From positions 1 to 64,000 of the forward strand of contig JAPPBX010000063.1 of assembly GCA_026702755.1 (NCBI GenBank): 64,000 nucleotides of DNA, in the 5' to 3' direction. Under the pieces are notes generated by a model. The model worked only from the letters and a program-made list of their open reading frames with translations, did not search any database and had not been told where the DNA came from. Below, one piece after another: positions 38,366 through 45,521 of this stretch. The DNA is from Candidatus Poribacteria bacterium. Lineage in GTDB: Bacteria > Poribacteria > WGA-4E > WGA-3G. A program made the translations under genes and the position numbers. The first letter of the stretch is position 1, and the number at the start of each line of letters is the position of its first letter.

Positions 38366-38626
38366 ATGAAAGCGTTGCAGGTACCAGAATTTTCAACTTA
38401 CGAGGAAGAAGCCGCTTTTTGGGATAACCTTGACACCGCCGATTTTATGGGAGACGATGGAGAATGGTTTCGTTTTGAGACGAATCAAGCGATTCGTGTG
38501 GCAATTCTTCCGGAAATCGCTGAAGAACTTATGAAAAAAGCGCGCGCGCGAGGTGTGTCAATTGAGACCTTAGTGAATGTTGTTTTAGTTGAGCACGTTA
38601 GGGAATCAGTTGAACACATTGATTAG
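38366..38626 (+). CDS. CopG-type antitoxin (PF12441-like)
   Basis: The 86-residue protein has the two-part pattern of the CopG antitoxin family: an N-terminal F-x-x-x-E-E-E-A-A-F-W-D-N-L-D-T-A-D-F, then a ribbon-helix-helix-like V-A-I-L-P-E-I-A-E-E-L-M-K-K-A-R-A-R-G-V-S-I-E-T-L-V. TAGGAGA lies about 8 bases before the ATG. Its usual BrnT/RelE-type toxin partner is not adjacent. The neighbour is instead the PD-(D/E)XK protein, which raises the possibility that this is its antidote or regulator. Confidence 0.72.
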   Translation: MKALQVPEFSTYEEEAAFWDNLDTADFMGDDGEWFRFETNQAIRVAILPEIAEELMKKARARGVSIETLVNVVLVEHVRESVEHID

Positions 38627-38677
38627 TTAAATTTGAAAGTGCCAAGTAAATGGTACTTTGTAGAAAGTTTTATACAA

Positions 38678-39751
38678 ATGAACCTTACCCGAAAAATTAA
38701 TGAAGCCCGAAAAGCACTCGATGCACACGTCCGGGAAATCGTCAAATGGCACTTTAGCCCAAAGACCGGATGTCCCTTCTGGCTGGAGTACGCAGAAAAT
38801 CTCGATTTTGACCCGCGAAAAGAGATCGGTGGCTATGCGGATCTCAAGTGTCTCGGACATTTTGAAGACGAATGGCTCCGCGGTGGGCCCGTCCGACGTT
38901 GGGTCCCGAAGGCTTACGCCAATGATCCGATTTATGTCTTTGAAACCGGTGGTTCGACGGGCGTACCGAAGTCGCGCATTAGTGTACGTGATTTTCACAT
39001 TGATTATGAAATATTCAGTGAAACGCTTTCTGATGAAAGTTTCCCACCCGGTAGCGATTGGCTTATGTTAGGTCCAACGGGGCCGCGGCGTTTACGGCTC
39101 GCCGTTGAGCATCTCGCACAACATCGGGGTGGCATCTGTTTCCACGTTGATCTCGACCCACGTTGGGTGAACCAACTCGTGCGTTACGGGAAAAATGAGG
39201 AATTGGACGCGTATAAAAACCATGTGATCTCACAGGCACTCAATGTGCTGCGCGCCCATGAAAACGTCCAATGTCTCTTTACAACACCGAAGTTGTTAGA
39301 GGCGTTGTGTGAGAAAATTTCGTTGCCAAAGGTCGGTATTAAAGGTATTTTTTGTGGGGGAACCGAGATGGACGCACAGTTTCACCGTTTCGCCCGTGAG
39401 GAACTCGTTCCGGGCATTGATTTTATTCCAACATACGGGAATACACTTATGGGTTTAGCCACTTGTAAGCCATTCGATCCAGCGGACAACTATGCGATTA
39501 TCTATTATCCACCGCATCCGCGCGCTATCATTGAATTGGTTAACCCTGAAAATCCGGAGGAGCTTGTCGATTACGGCGAAACCGGGCGCGTCATGCTAAC
39601 CACGTTAACAAAAGAGTTTTTTGTGCCACGTTTTCTGGAACGTGACGAAGCCGAGCGCGCCGAACCGATTCCCGAATATCCGTGGGACGGTGTTGAGAAC
39701 CTCCGCCTGCTTACGGAACTCCAGGAAAGTGTCGTCGTGGGTGTTTACTAA
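38678..39751 (+). CDS. Adenylate-forming enzyme, LuxE/phenylacetate-CoA-ligase-like
   Basis: The 357-residue protein carries the AMP-binding P-loop-like motif E89-T-G-G-S-T-G-V-P-K98. A Y-G-N-T-L-M-G motif follows (residues ~255-261), and a second acidic motif Y-G-E-T-G-R-V near 306. It is shorter than full ANL enzymes and resembles LuxE acyl-protein synthetases or the N-domain of phenylacetate-CoA ligases. It would activate a carboxylate with ATP. ATG 38678 was chosen because conserved sequence starts there, but no good ribosome site is seen; TTG 38633 is the alternative. Its last 148 bases are repeated at 40475. A LuxC-like reductase lies at 42529. Confidence 0.75.
   Translation: MNLTRKINEARKALDAHVREIVKWHFSPKTGCPFWLEYAENLDFDPRKEIGGYADLKCLGHFEDEWLRGGPVRRWVPKAYANDPIYVFETGGSTGVPKSRISVRDFHIDYEIFSETLSDESFPPGSDWLMLGPTGPRRLRLAVEHLAQHRGGICFHVDLDPRWVNQLVRYGKNEELDAYKNHVISQALNVLRAHENVQCLFTTPKLLEALCEKISLPKVGIKGIFCGGTEMDAQFHRFAREELVPGIDFIPTYGNTLMGLATCKPFDPADNYAIIYYPPHPRAIIELVNPENPEELVDYGETGRVMLTTLTKEFFVPRFLERDEAERAEPIPEYPWDGVENLRLLTELQESVVVGVY
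39604..39751 (+). repeat. Direct repeat, left copy (3' end of the adenylate-forming gene)
   Basis: 148 bases, through the TAA stop, match 40475-40622 with about 12 mismatches by eye (about 92%). Ten of the twelve are synonymous in the reading frame. The two copies bracket the antitoxin/toxin module. Confidence 0.9.
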
Positions 39752-39776
39752 GCACTCTTAATCACAGGAGATAAAC

Positions 39777-40109
39777 ATGGAAGAGATTAAAACCGTTGAA
39801 ATACAAGACCTAATATACGAAGAAACCTATACCGCTCACATTCAGAAAAATGGAGCTACGTGGATCGGGTGGATACCGGAAGTTCCGAAAGTCAAGTGTT
39901 GTGAGGAAAACACGCAGGAAGCGTTGCTAAAAACCCTCGCAAAAGTCCTTCATGAAACCTTAGTCACTGCAGAAGAAGAATGGGATAGACAAATTGAGGA
40001 AGACTTAAAAGCAGGACATCTTGATGATCTCTTACAAAAAGCAGAAGAAAATTTCAAAGCTGGCAAGTACTACGAGATAGAAGACCTCCGGAAATTCTTG
40101 GAAAAGTAG
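39777..40109 (+). CDS. HicB-like antitoxin
   Basis: The 110-residue protein has a HicB-like fold pattern: Y-T-A-H-I-Q-K-N-G-A-T-W-I-G-W-I-P-E-V-P-K-V-K-C-C-E-E-N-T-Q-E-A-L-L-K-T-L. A helical C-terminus follows (L-L-Q-K-A-E-E-N-F-K-A-G-K-Y-Y-E-I-E-D-L), of the type that neutralises RelE/ParE toxins. CAGGAGA lies about 8 bases before the ATG. A RelE/ParE-type toxin remnant follows 109 bases downstream, so this is the antitoxin half of a broken pair. The module lies between two copies of the 3' end of the preceding enzyme gene. Confidence 0.75.
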   Translation: MEEIKTVEIQDLIYEETYTAHIQKNGATWIGWIPEVPKVKCCEENTQEALLKTLAKVLHETLVTAEEEWDRQIEEDLKAGHLDDLLQKAEENFKAGKYYEIEDLRKFLEK

Positions 40110-40218
40110 TTTTTTAGTGCTTATGGAATAACTATGAACAGAAATGTGTCCAACAAACTGGGCTTCTTGATACAAAAATCGGAAATTTTTGAGTAAACGC
40201 GAACAAATATAGAGCAAC

Positions 40219-40479
40219 ATGAGCCATATTCTGAATGCTGATTTTTGGAGGTTTTGCGCGAAACTTCCGCGCGATGTTTGAAGACGAGTCCCTCAGAAAT
40301 TTGAACTGCTAACGCGAAATCCAAGACATCCTTCTCTTCGTTTTAAAAAGGTTGGGATTCTTTGGGCGATTCGAATCGGTAACGAATATAGAGCTTTAGC
40401 ACGGAAAAAGAACGGGGTATTCGACTGGTTTTGGATCGGAAAACATGATGAATACATAAGGCGGATTCGAGAAGGTTGA
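40219..40479 (+). pseudogene. RelE/ParE-type toxin with one in-frame nonsense codon
   Basis: Reading from ATG 40219 gives an 86-codon frame with a single TGA at 40279-40281 (codon 21, in L-P-R-D-V-stop-R-R-V). The rest, N-P-R-H-P-S-L-R-F-K-K-V ... Y-R-A-L-A-R ... F-D-W-F-W-I-G-K-H-D-E-Y, is the classic C-terminal pattern of these mRNA-interferase or gyrase-targeting toxins. CAG or CGA to TGA would explain the stop. No stem-loop suited to UGA recoding follows. It is the expected partner of the HicB-like antitoxin gene upstream, and its stop overlaps the right copy of the 148-bp direct repeat. Confidence 0.85.
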
Positions 40480-40622
40480 CGAAAGAATTTTTTGTGCCCC
40501 GTTTTCTAGAACGTGACGAAGCCGAGCGCGCCGAACCGATTCCAGAATATCCTTGGGACGGTGTTGAGAACCGCTGCCTGCTTACGGAACTCCAAGAAAG
40601 CGTCGTCGTGGGCGTTTACTAA
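40475..40622 (+). repeat. Direct repeat, right copy (orphan 3' end of the adenylate-forming gene)
   Basis: It keeps an open frame for the last ~48 residues (F-F-V-P-R-F-L-E-R-D-E-A-E-R ... V-V-V-G-V-Y-stop) with mostly synonymous differences from 39604-39751, but has no start or upstream domain. The similarity extends weakly to the AACAGGAGA that serves the next gene. Confidence 0.9.
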
Positions 40623-40652
40623 ATTGTCTTAACAAACAGGAGAGAAAATAAG

Positions 40653-41810
40653 GTGATAGTGGACTTTAGTAATGTTCTTAGCAGCATAGCGGATGTGCAA
40701 GTGCAAGCACATTGGGAACCAATAGCGGATGCTACGTACAACTTGCATCAGCCAACACGAGAACAGTTCGATAGGCTCAAAGCACGGTTGCCAGAACCAG
40801 TGAATATGGAGTGGGAACAGGCGTTAGAACTTTTCAATCTCAAACCTGTGCACCCATTGAAGAACTACAGCCAAGTTGACTTTCAAGTTTTTCTACCACC
40901 TTCGGCTGCTAATGTAGGGGATATTTGGGAACTTGACCCGAAAGGGATTCTCCCATTCCTCCATCAGTTTCACCCGGGTGCAACAACGGAGATCACCATC
41001 TCTTCTCACAGAACGCCTAAGTCTGACGGTGCGAGGGCGTGTTTACGGGCAATTTCGCCCGATTACGCCGAGGTTGTCTTCCGAATTCATGCGCAGTTCG
41101 TGCTGGACGCGTCTGGTATCCGTTTGTTGCCATCACAGTTTGCAGGACGATTGGTACTGAATCGAAAGGAAGGAGAAGTTGTCGAGTTTTCTCTGTTTCT
41201 TCCGTCACGCAATAGCAATGTAGATGTTAATGTGTTCAGGGCAGCAGACATAGCTTTTATCCCTCGCATGGAACTTTCCACTTTATCAAGCACACCTGTA
41301 CGCGAGATAGCATGGGAAACAGCGATCACTGAGGAGGAAGCGTACAAAACGTTAGCGACTGCGTTCTACAAGTTTGCTAAAATTGAGTGGAGCCCAATTG
41401 AAGATGCCGTTGCACTCGCGAAAGTAACAAATCGTCCTATCCATGCGTTAGTTTTATTTGGTGCACTTGATGATGAATCGTGCTGAGGGACGGGTAAAAT
41501 TTTGAGAGCGGGTCCGCTCTCTTCATCGGAAGTCATCAAGTTACTCAACGCGCACTTTGTCAATGTTTGGGTTCTATTGCGAGAGTTACCCGAACTGCAG
41601 GACGGTGCCAAAGGAGCTGCTGCCGCTATGTTAGCGACAAAACTCCAAGCGCATTTTGTATATCCGGTGGACTCTCTGATTCTGACGCCAGCGTTGGAGT
41701 TTGTCCAACATCTGCCCACGAATGAGTTTCACAAATCTTTTCCCGGTAATGAAAAAAAATCCGAATATTTTAGATGGCTAAAGTCATCTTTAGCGCAAGT
41801 AGATAGATAG
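40653..41810 (+). CDS. Candidate selenoprotein: N-terminal unknown domain plus thioredoxin-like domain with Cys-Sec motif
   Basis: Read through TGA 41484-41486 as selenocysteine, the frame encodes 385 residues. Residues 1-~240 are an unrecognised soluble domain (V-D-F-Q-V-F-L-P-P ... R-L-V-L-N-R-K-E-G-E-V-V-E-F). From ~265, P-I-H-A-L-V-L-F-G-A-L-D-D-E-S-C277-U278-G-T-G-K-I-L-R continues into S-E-V-I-K-L-L-N-A-H-F-V-N-V-W-V, the pattern of thioredoxin-7-type folds (strand, redox motif, helix, strand). The same frame runs on without any shift to TAG 41808-41810. A stem-loop with a GGUC loop lies 24 bases after the UGA. The start is GTG with AGGAG 10 bases upstream. No signal peptide is seen. 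A plain nonsense mutation is the alternative, but the stop lies exactly at a redox position. Confidence 0.75.
41484..41521 (+). promoter_or_regulatory. Candidate bacterial SECIS element
   Basis: UGA at 41484-41486 is followed after 17 bases by GAGAGCG (41504-41510), loop GGTC (41511-41514) and CGCTCTC (41515-41521), a perfect 7-bp stem. The loop begins 24 bases after the UGA and begins with G, which fits the bacterial SECIS model (loop 16-37 bases from UGA, G in its first two bases). GGUC is also in the E. coli fdhF loop. Confidence 0.7.
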
Positions 41811-41831
41811 ACACTGAAGAGGAGTCTAAGT

Positions 41832-42527
41832 ATGATAACGAAAATTGAGAAAGTCTTCCGTTCACCCTATTCCGTACCGAACGGTTTGCAAGTTACGGAC
41901 GACGGTTTATGGATCGTTGATCAGATTACCGATAGAGTCGCTTTAGTTGAAATCACATCAGACCCGGACTATACCGTACCGAAACTCATCCGCGATATTC
42001 CGAGCGAATCCTCGAACACAAGCGGGATGACATACGGCGGTGGCGCGCTCTGGTTAGCAGCGAATGGTACTGGCGAACGCTGGCGTCCCGTACGGGATAC
42101 AGATGCCGAGACAGGTGAGATCTTCCAAGTGGATCCCGATACTGGCGAAACCCTCGGACGATACCCGATACCTGATGGCGGCGGCACGCACGGTGTCGAA
42201 TATGACCACTACGATGAGGGACATCTCTGGGTCCAAACCCTCAAAGATCAGGTCACACATAAGGTCAGGATTTCGGATTGGTCTATCCAAAAGACGCTTC
42301 CATTGCCTCATGGACGTGGACACGGCATGGTTCGCGTTGAAGATGGGCTTTGGTGTACGCATACCTCTGATAGAGTCATCGTCAAACTTGATCTTGAAGA
42401 CGGCACGCCGCTTGATGTGATTGAGGTTCCTGAAGACTGCCCAGAACCGCACGGTTTATCCCTCTATGGGGACGATTTCCTTTATTGCGATGCTTCTTCG
42501 GGATGGGTCGCGAAGATTACATGGTAA
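41832..42527 (+). CDS. SMP-30/virginiamycin-B-lyase-like beta-propeller protein
   Basis: The 231-residue protein is made of short propeller blades: G-L-Q-V-T-D-D-G-L-W-I-V-D-Q, G-M-T-Y-G-G-G-A-L-W-L-A-A-N-G, G-T-H-G-V-E-Y-D ... G-H-L-W-V, G-H-G-M-V-R-V-E-D-G-L-W-C-T and P-H-G-L-S-L-Y-G-D-D-F-L-Y-C-D. Conserved His residues open the later blades, as in virginiamycin B lyase and SMP-30-like hydrolases. There is no signal peptide, so it should be cytoplasmic. GAGGAG lies about 9 bases before the ATG. It is immediately followed by the ALDH/LuxC-like gene, one base after the stop. Confidence 0.75.
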   Translation: MITKIEKVFRSPYSVPNGLQVTDDGLWIVDQITDRVALVEITSDPDYTVPKLIRDIPSESSNTSGMTYGGGALWLAANGTGERWRPVRDTDAETGEIFQVDPDTGETLGRYPIPDGGGTHGVEYDHYDEGHLWVQTLKDQVTHKVRISDWSIQKTLPLPHGRGHGMVRVEDGLWCTHTSDRVIVKLDLEDGTPLDVIEVPEDCPEPHGLSLYGDDFLYCDASSGWVAKITW

Positions 42528-42528
42528 A

Positions 42529-43935
42529 ATGATACACATTCCAATTCTACGCGCCGGACGTTCTTACAGAAGTCTGAACACCGTTCGTGTGCCGCATATT
42601 AAAACAGGTAAACCCTTGGTTGAGGTGAGCCAAGCCAGCCGTGGCTTGATAGCGAAAGACCTCGTGGACATCGCCCTCCAAAAAGAGGTACTTGGGCAAC
42701 GTTCTGTTGCCGAATTAGTCGCTATCTGCAAGGAGGCAGCACGTCTTTTCACAACGGCAACGCTGCCACTTGACGGGACCGACCAATCGCCAACGGATTA
42801 TATCCAACAGGTCTCTGGGACAACCGGTCTACCCGAAGCACTCTGTCAGCAGAATTTAGTCAAGATTCAGGGTGTATTGGAAAACATAGACACGGTTTTG
42901 GACGGACTCACCCGCGGACTCGATTTGCAAGTGCTTGACACTGGGTGGGGTGTCCAAAATGGACGGACGTTGAGTTATGTCTGTGAAACGGATTCCTTGG
43001 GTGCTGTCCTGCCGAGCAATTCACCGGGCGTGCATTCGTTGTGGGTGCCTGCTATTCCGTTGAAAGTGCCGCTCGTCCTAAAACCGGGACGCGAGGAGCC
43101 GTGGACACCCTATCGGATAGCACAAGCGTTTATCGAAGCGGGTGCTCCCGCGGAGGCGTTCAGTTTCTATCCTACCGATTATTCTGGTGCTAATGAAATC
43201 CTTGTCCGATGTGGGCGTTCTATGCTTTTCGGTGGTGGTTCAACCGTCGCACCGTGGCTCAACACGCCCCGTGTTGAAATCCACGGACCGGGACGTAGTA
43301 AAATCATCATCCACGAAGGAGAACAGAGCGATTGGGAGCAATATCTCGATCTCATCATGGAATCGGTCGCTAAGAACGGTGGGCGCTCCTGTATTAACGC
43401 CTCTGGTGTCTGGGTGACAGCATACGGGCGTGAGATTGCTGAGGCGTTGACGGAACGCTTAGAACGTATTGAGCCGAAACCCTTGGATCACCCACAAGCC
43501 GGAATCGCAGCGTGGGCGAATCCGAAGGCTGCCCACAGTATTTCCTCGCTTATCGATCAACACCTTAAGGAACCGGGGGCAACGGAATTGACAATGGGTG
43601 ATCGAGTCGTCGAATTAGATGGCTGCACTTTTCTCAGACCGACTGTGATATGGTGTGAGGATGCGGAACACCCGTTGGCGAATACTGAATTCCCGTTCCC
43701 GTTTGTGAGTGTCGTGGAAGTTTCACCAGCGGAATTAGTTGAAGCCATCGACGCGACACTCGTTGCTACCGCGATTACAGAAGATGCATCGCTCATACAG
43801 AATCTCATAGCAACACCGCTTATTGACCGGCTGAATTTAGGTGCAATCCCGACGAATCAGATCTCTTGGGATAGCCCGCATGAGGGAAATCTGTTCGAGC
43901 ATCTCTATCGGCAGCGTGCTTTTCAGCATGGGTAG
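42529..43935 (+). CDS. Aldehyde dehydrogenase-fold reductase, LuxC-like acyl reductase
   Basis: The 468-residue protein has the ALDH fold order: cofactor-binding P-S-N-S-P-G-V-H-S-L-W-V-P-A and V-P-L-V-L-K-P-G, then M-L-F-G-G-G-S-T-V, and a nucleophile Cys288 in K-N-G-G-R-S-C-I-N-A-S-G. Length and Cys position agree with LuxC-type fatty acyl-CoA reductases. ATG 42529 (M-I-H-I-P-I-L-R-A-G-R) was chosen, one base after the preceding stop; the longer open frame overlaps the propeller gene. With the adenylate-forming enzyme at 38678 it could make up a LuxE/LuxC-style carboxylate-reducing pair, though about 2.8 kb of accessory DNA separates them. Confidence 0.8.
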   Translation: MIHIPILRAGRSYRSLNTVRVPHIKTGKPLVEVSQASRGLIAKDLVDIALQKEVLGQRSVAELVAICKEAARLFTTATLPLDGTDQSPTDYIQQVSGTTGLPEALCQQNLVKIQGVLENIDTVLDGLTRGLDLQVLDTGWGVQNGRTLSYVCETDSLGAVLPSNSPGVHSLWVPAIPLKVPLVLKPGREEPWTPYRIAQAFIEAGAPAEAFSFYPTDYSGANEILVRCGRSMLFGGGSTVAPWLNTPRVEIHGPGRSKIIIHEGEQSDWEQYLDLIMESVAKNGGRSCINASGVWVTAYGREIAEALTERLERIEPKPLDHPQAGIAAWANPKAAHSISSLIDQHLKEPGATELTMGDRVVELDGCTFLRPTVIWCEDAEHPLANTEFPFPFVSVVEVSPAELVEAIDATLVATAITEDASLIQNLIATPLIDRLNLGAIPTNQISWDSPHEGNLFEHLYRQRAFQHG

Positions 43936-43970
43936 TCCCTTGAAAAGATTTAATTTTTTTAGACGTTTGG

Positions 43971-43976
43971 TATCAT
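43971..43976 (+). promoter_or_regulatory. Candidate -10 for a leaderless sulfatase mRNA
   Basis: TGG-TATCAT is an extended -10-like element ending four bases before ATG 43981. No Shine-Dalgarno lies between, so transcription would start at or near the A of the start codon. Confidence 0.35.
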
Positions 43977-43980
43977 AGTC

Positions 43981-45480
43981 ATGACCGATAACCCGAATGT
44001 TATTCTCATCTTCGCGGACGATCTTGGACGCGGTATGCTCAGCTGCTATGGACAGCAACACTTTGAAACCCCGAATATTGATCGCCTCGCAAACGAAGGT
44101 ATGAAGTTCAATCATGCTTACGGTTGCGCGTTCTGCGCCCCATCCCGCGCCAGCATGTTGACAGGTCTCCACGATTGCCATGATGGGACGTGGACTTATA
44201 CACAAGGCGGACTCTACCACAGACTGAGTGCCGGGGAACTAACACTGGATCAGATTACAGAGTTAATCCATACAACAGGACTGCAAGCGGATCCCGACGA
44301 TGTCTTTTTGGCACAGATCGCCGAGGAAGCGGGTTACGTTACAGGACAGATTGGGAAACTCGAATGGGGTTTTGCCACGACTGGCGCGCGTATTCGTCGC
44401 CACGGTTGGCAGTATCACTACGGCTACTATGACCATCAGCGTTGCCACGGTTTTTATCCGCCTTATCTCTTTGAGAACGGACAACCCACGCCTATCCGAG
44501 GCAATACTCATGACGATTGCGGTGTACATCCGAATACGGAATCTCCTAAAAATATGGAGATTCGCAGCAATCGTCAAGGGAAAGCAGTATACTCTCAAGA
44601 CATTTTCAACGAGAAAATTATAGAATTCCTTCGCGACCACAAGGATAACCCTTTCTTTCTCTATCACCCTTCTCAGTTGCCACACGGACCGATTGCTATT
44701 CCTGACATTCATCCGGCAGTCAAGCAGTCTTCGGAGTTAACAACGTTTGAGAAAGAGTACGCCTCCATGATCCTAAAACTGGATGAGACCGTCGGGATTA
44801 TCTTGGACGAACTCGAACGCCTCGGAATAGACGACCGCACGATGATTGTTTTCTCCGCTGATAACGGCCATGAAGTGTACTACCGTCAGGAAGGACGAAC
44901 GACAGGTCGGCAAGTAGATTTGGACGGAAACCGATTTGACGACATCACAACGAAATTCTATTCGGAGACTGGCGGCGATGTGTTCAACGGAAACGACGGT
45001 ATGGGAGGCTTGAAATGGTCGAGTTGGGAAGGCGGTACGCGAATTCCTTATATTGTTCGCTTGCCCGGAAAGATTACACCCAGCAGTGTCTCCGATCTTA
45101 TGCTCACGAACTACGATCTAATGCCAACGCTCGCAGACTTTATCGGCGCGGAAATGCTGCAAGATAAAGATGGCGTATCCTTCTTACCGACGTTGCTTGA
45201 GAGGCATGAAGACCAGCAGCACCACGAGTGGGTTATATATGCCTCTCGGCTCGGCCCGGCACTCGTAACGGCAGATGGTTGGAAGTTACGGTATATCAAT
45301 AGCACAGACAGTTTCCAGTTATATCGTCTCCACGATGACTACCGCGAAGAGAACGATATCTCGGCAGATCATCCTGACCTCGTTGCCCGCCTCAGTGGGT
45401 GGATGCTCAATGCTTGTGATGGCGATTACCGAAACGGTACACCCGGAGCACATTTCGCTGGGTATCCCGATGAAAATTGA
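43981..45480 (+). CDS. Sulfatase (formylglycine-dependent)
   Basis: The 499-residue protein is a type I sulfatase. N-V-I-L-I-F-A-D-D-L-G supplies the first two metal Asp residues, C52-A-P-S-R56 is the Cys-type formylglycine signature (C-x-P-S-R), and M-I-V-F-S-A-D-N-G-H-E supplies the distal D-N-G-H site. Length is normal. There is no signal peptide, so unlike most sulfatases of this kind it appears cytoplasmic. No ribosome-binding site precedes the ATG. A maturase (anaerobic or FGE type) is not in the window. It probably hydrolyses a sulfated sugar or small ester; the substrate cannot be read from the sequence. Confidence 0.93.
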   Translation: MTDNPNVILIFADDLGRGMLSCYGQQHFETPNIDRLANEGMKFNHAYGCAFCAPSRASMLTGLHDCHDGTWTYTQGGLYHRLSAGELTLDQITELIHTTGLQADPDDVFLAQIAEEAGYVTGQIGKLEWGFATTGARIRRHGWQYHYGYYDHQRCHGFYPPYLFENGQPTPIRGNTHDDCGVHPNTESPKNMEIRSNRQGKAVYSQDIFNEKIIEFLRDHKDNPFFLYHPSQLPHGPIAIPDIHPAVKQSSELTTFEKEYASMILKLDETVGIILDELERLGIDDRTMIVFSADNGHEVYYRQEGRTTGRQVDLDGNRFDDITTKFYSETGGDVFNGNDGMGGLKWSSWEGGTRIPYIVRLPGKITPSSVSDLMLTNYDLMPTLADFIGAEMLQDKDGVSFLPTLLERHEDQQHHEWVIYASRLGPALVTADGWKLRYINSTDSFQLYRLHDDYREENDISADHPDLVARLSGWMLNACDGDYRNGTPGAHFAGYPDEN

Positions 45481-45521
45481 CCTAATCCTTCCAATTTCAA
45501 CCCATCAGAGAGGAATGTTTT

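Noticed and set aside
40279-40281. TGA in the toxin gene as a selenocysteine codon
   Set aside because: No stem-loop follows and the toxin family has no catalytic Cys at this place; a point mutation explains it.
40365-40380. GATTCGAATC string as a tRNA T-arm
   Set aside because: It lies within the toxin reading frame and no acceptor or anticodon arms can be built around it. No tRNA or rRNA gene was recognised elsewhere.
40279-41486. UGA reassignment (alternative genetic code) explaining the in-frame TGAs
   Set aside because: Many intact genes in the window end in TGA at the expected length, for example MoxR, DUF58 partner context and the PhyH gene, so UGA is a normal stop here.
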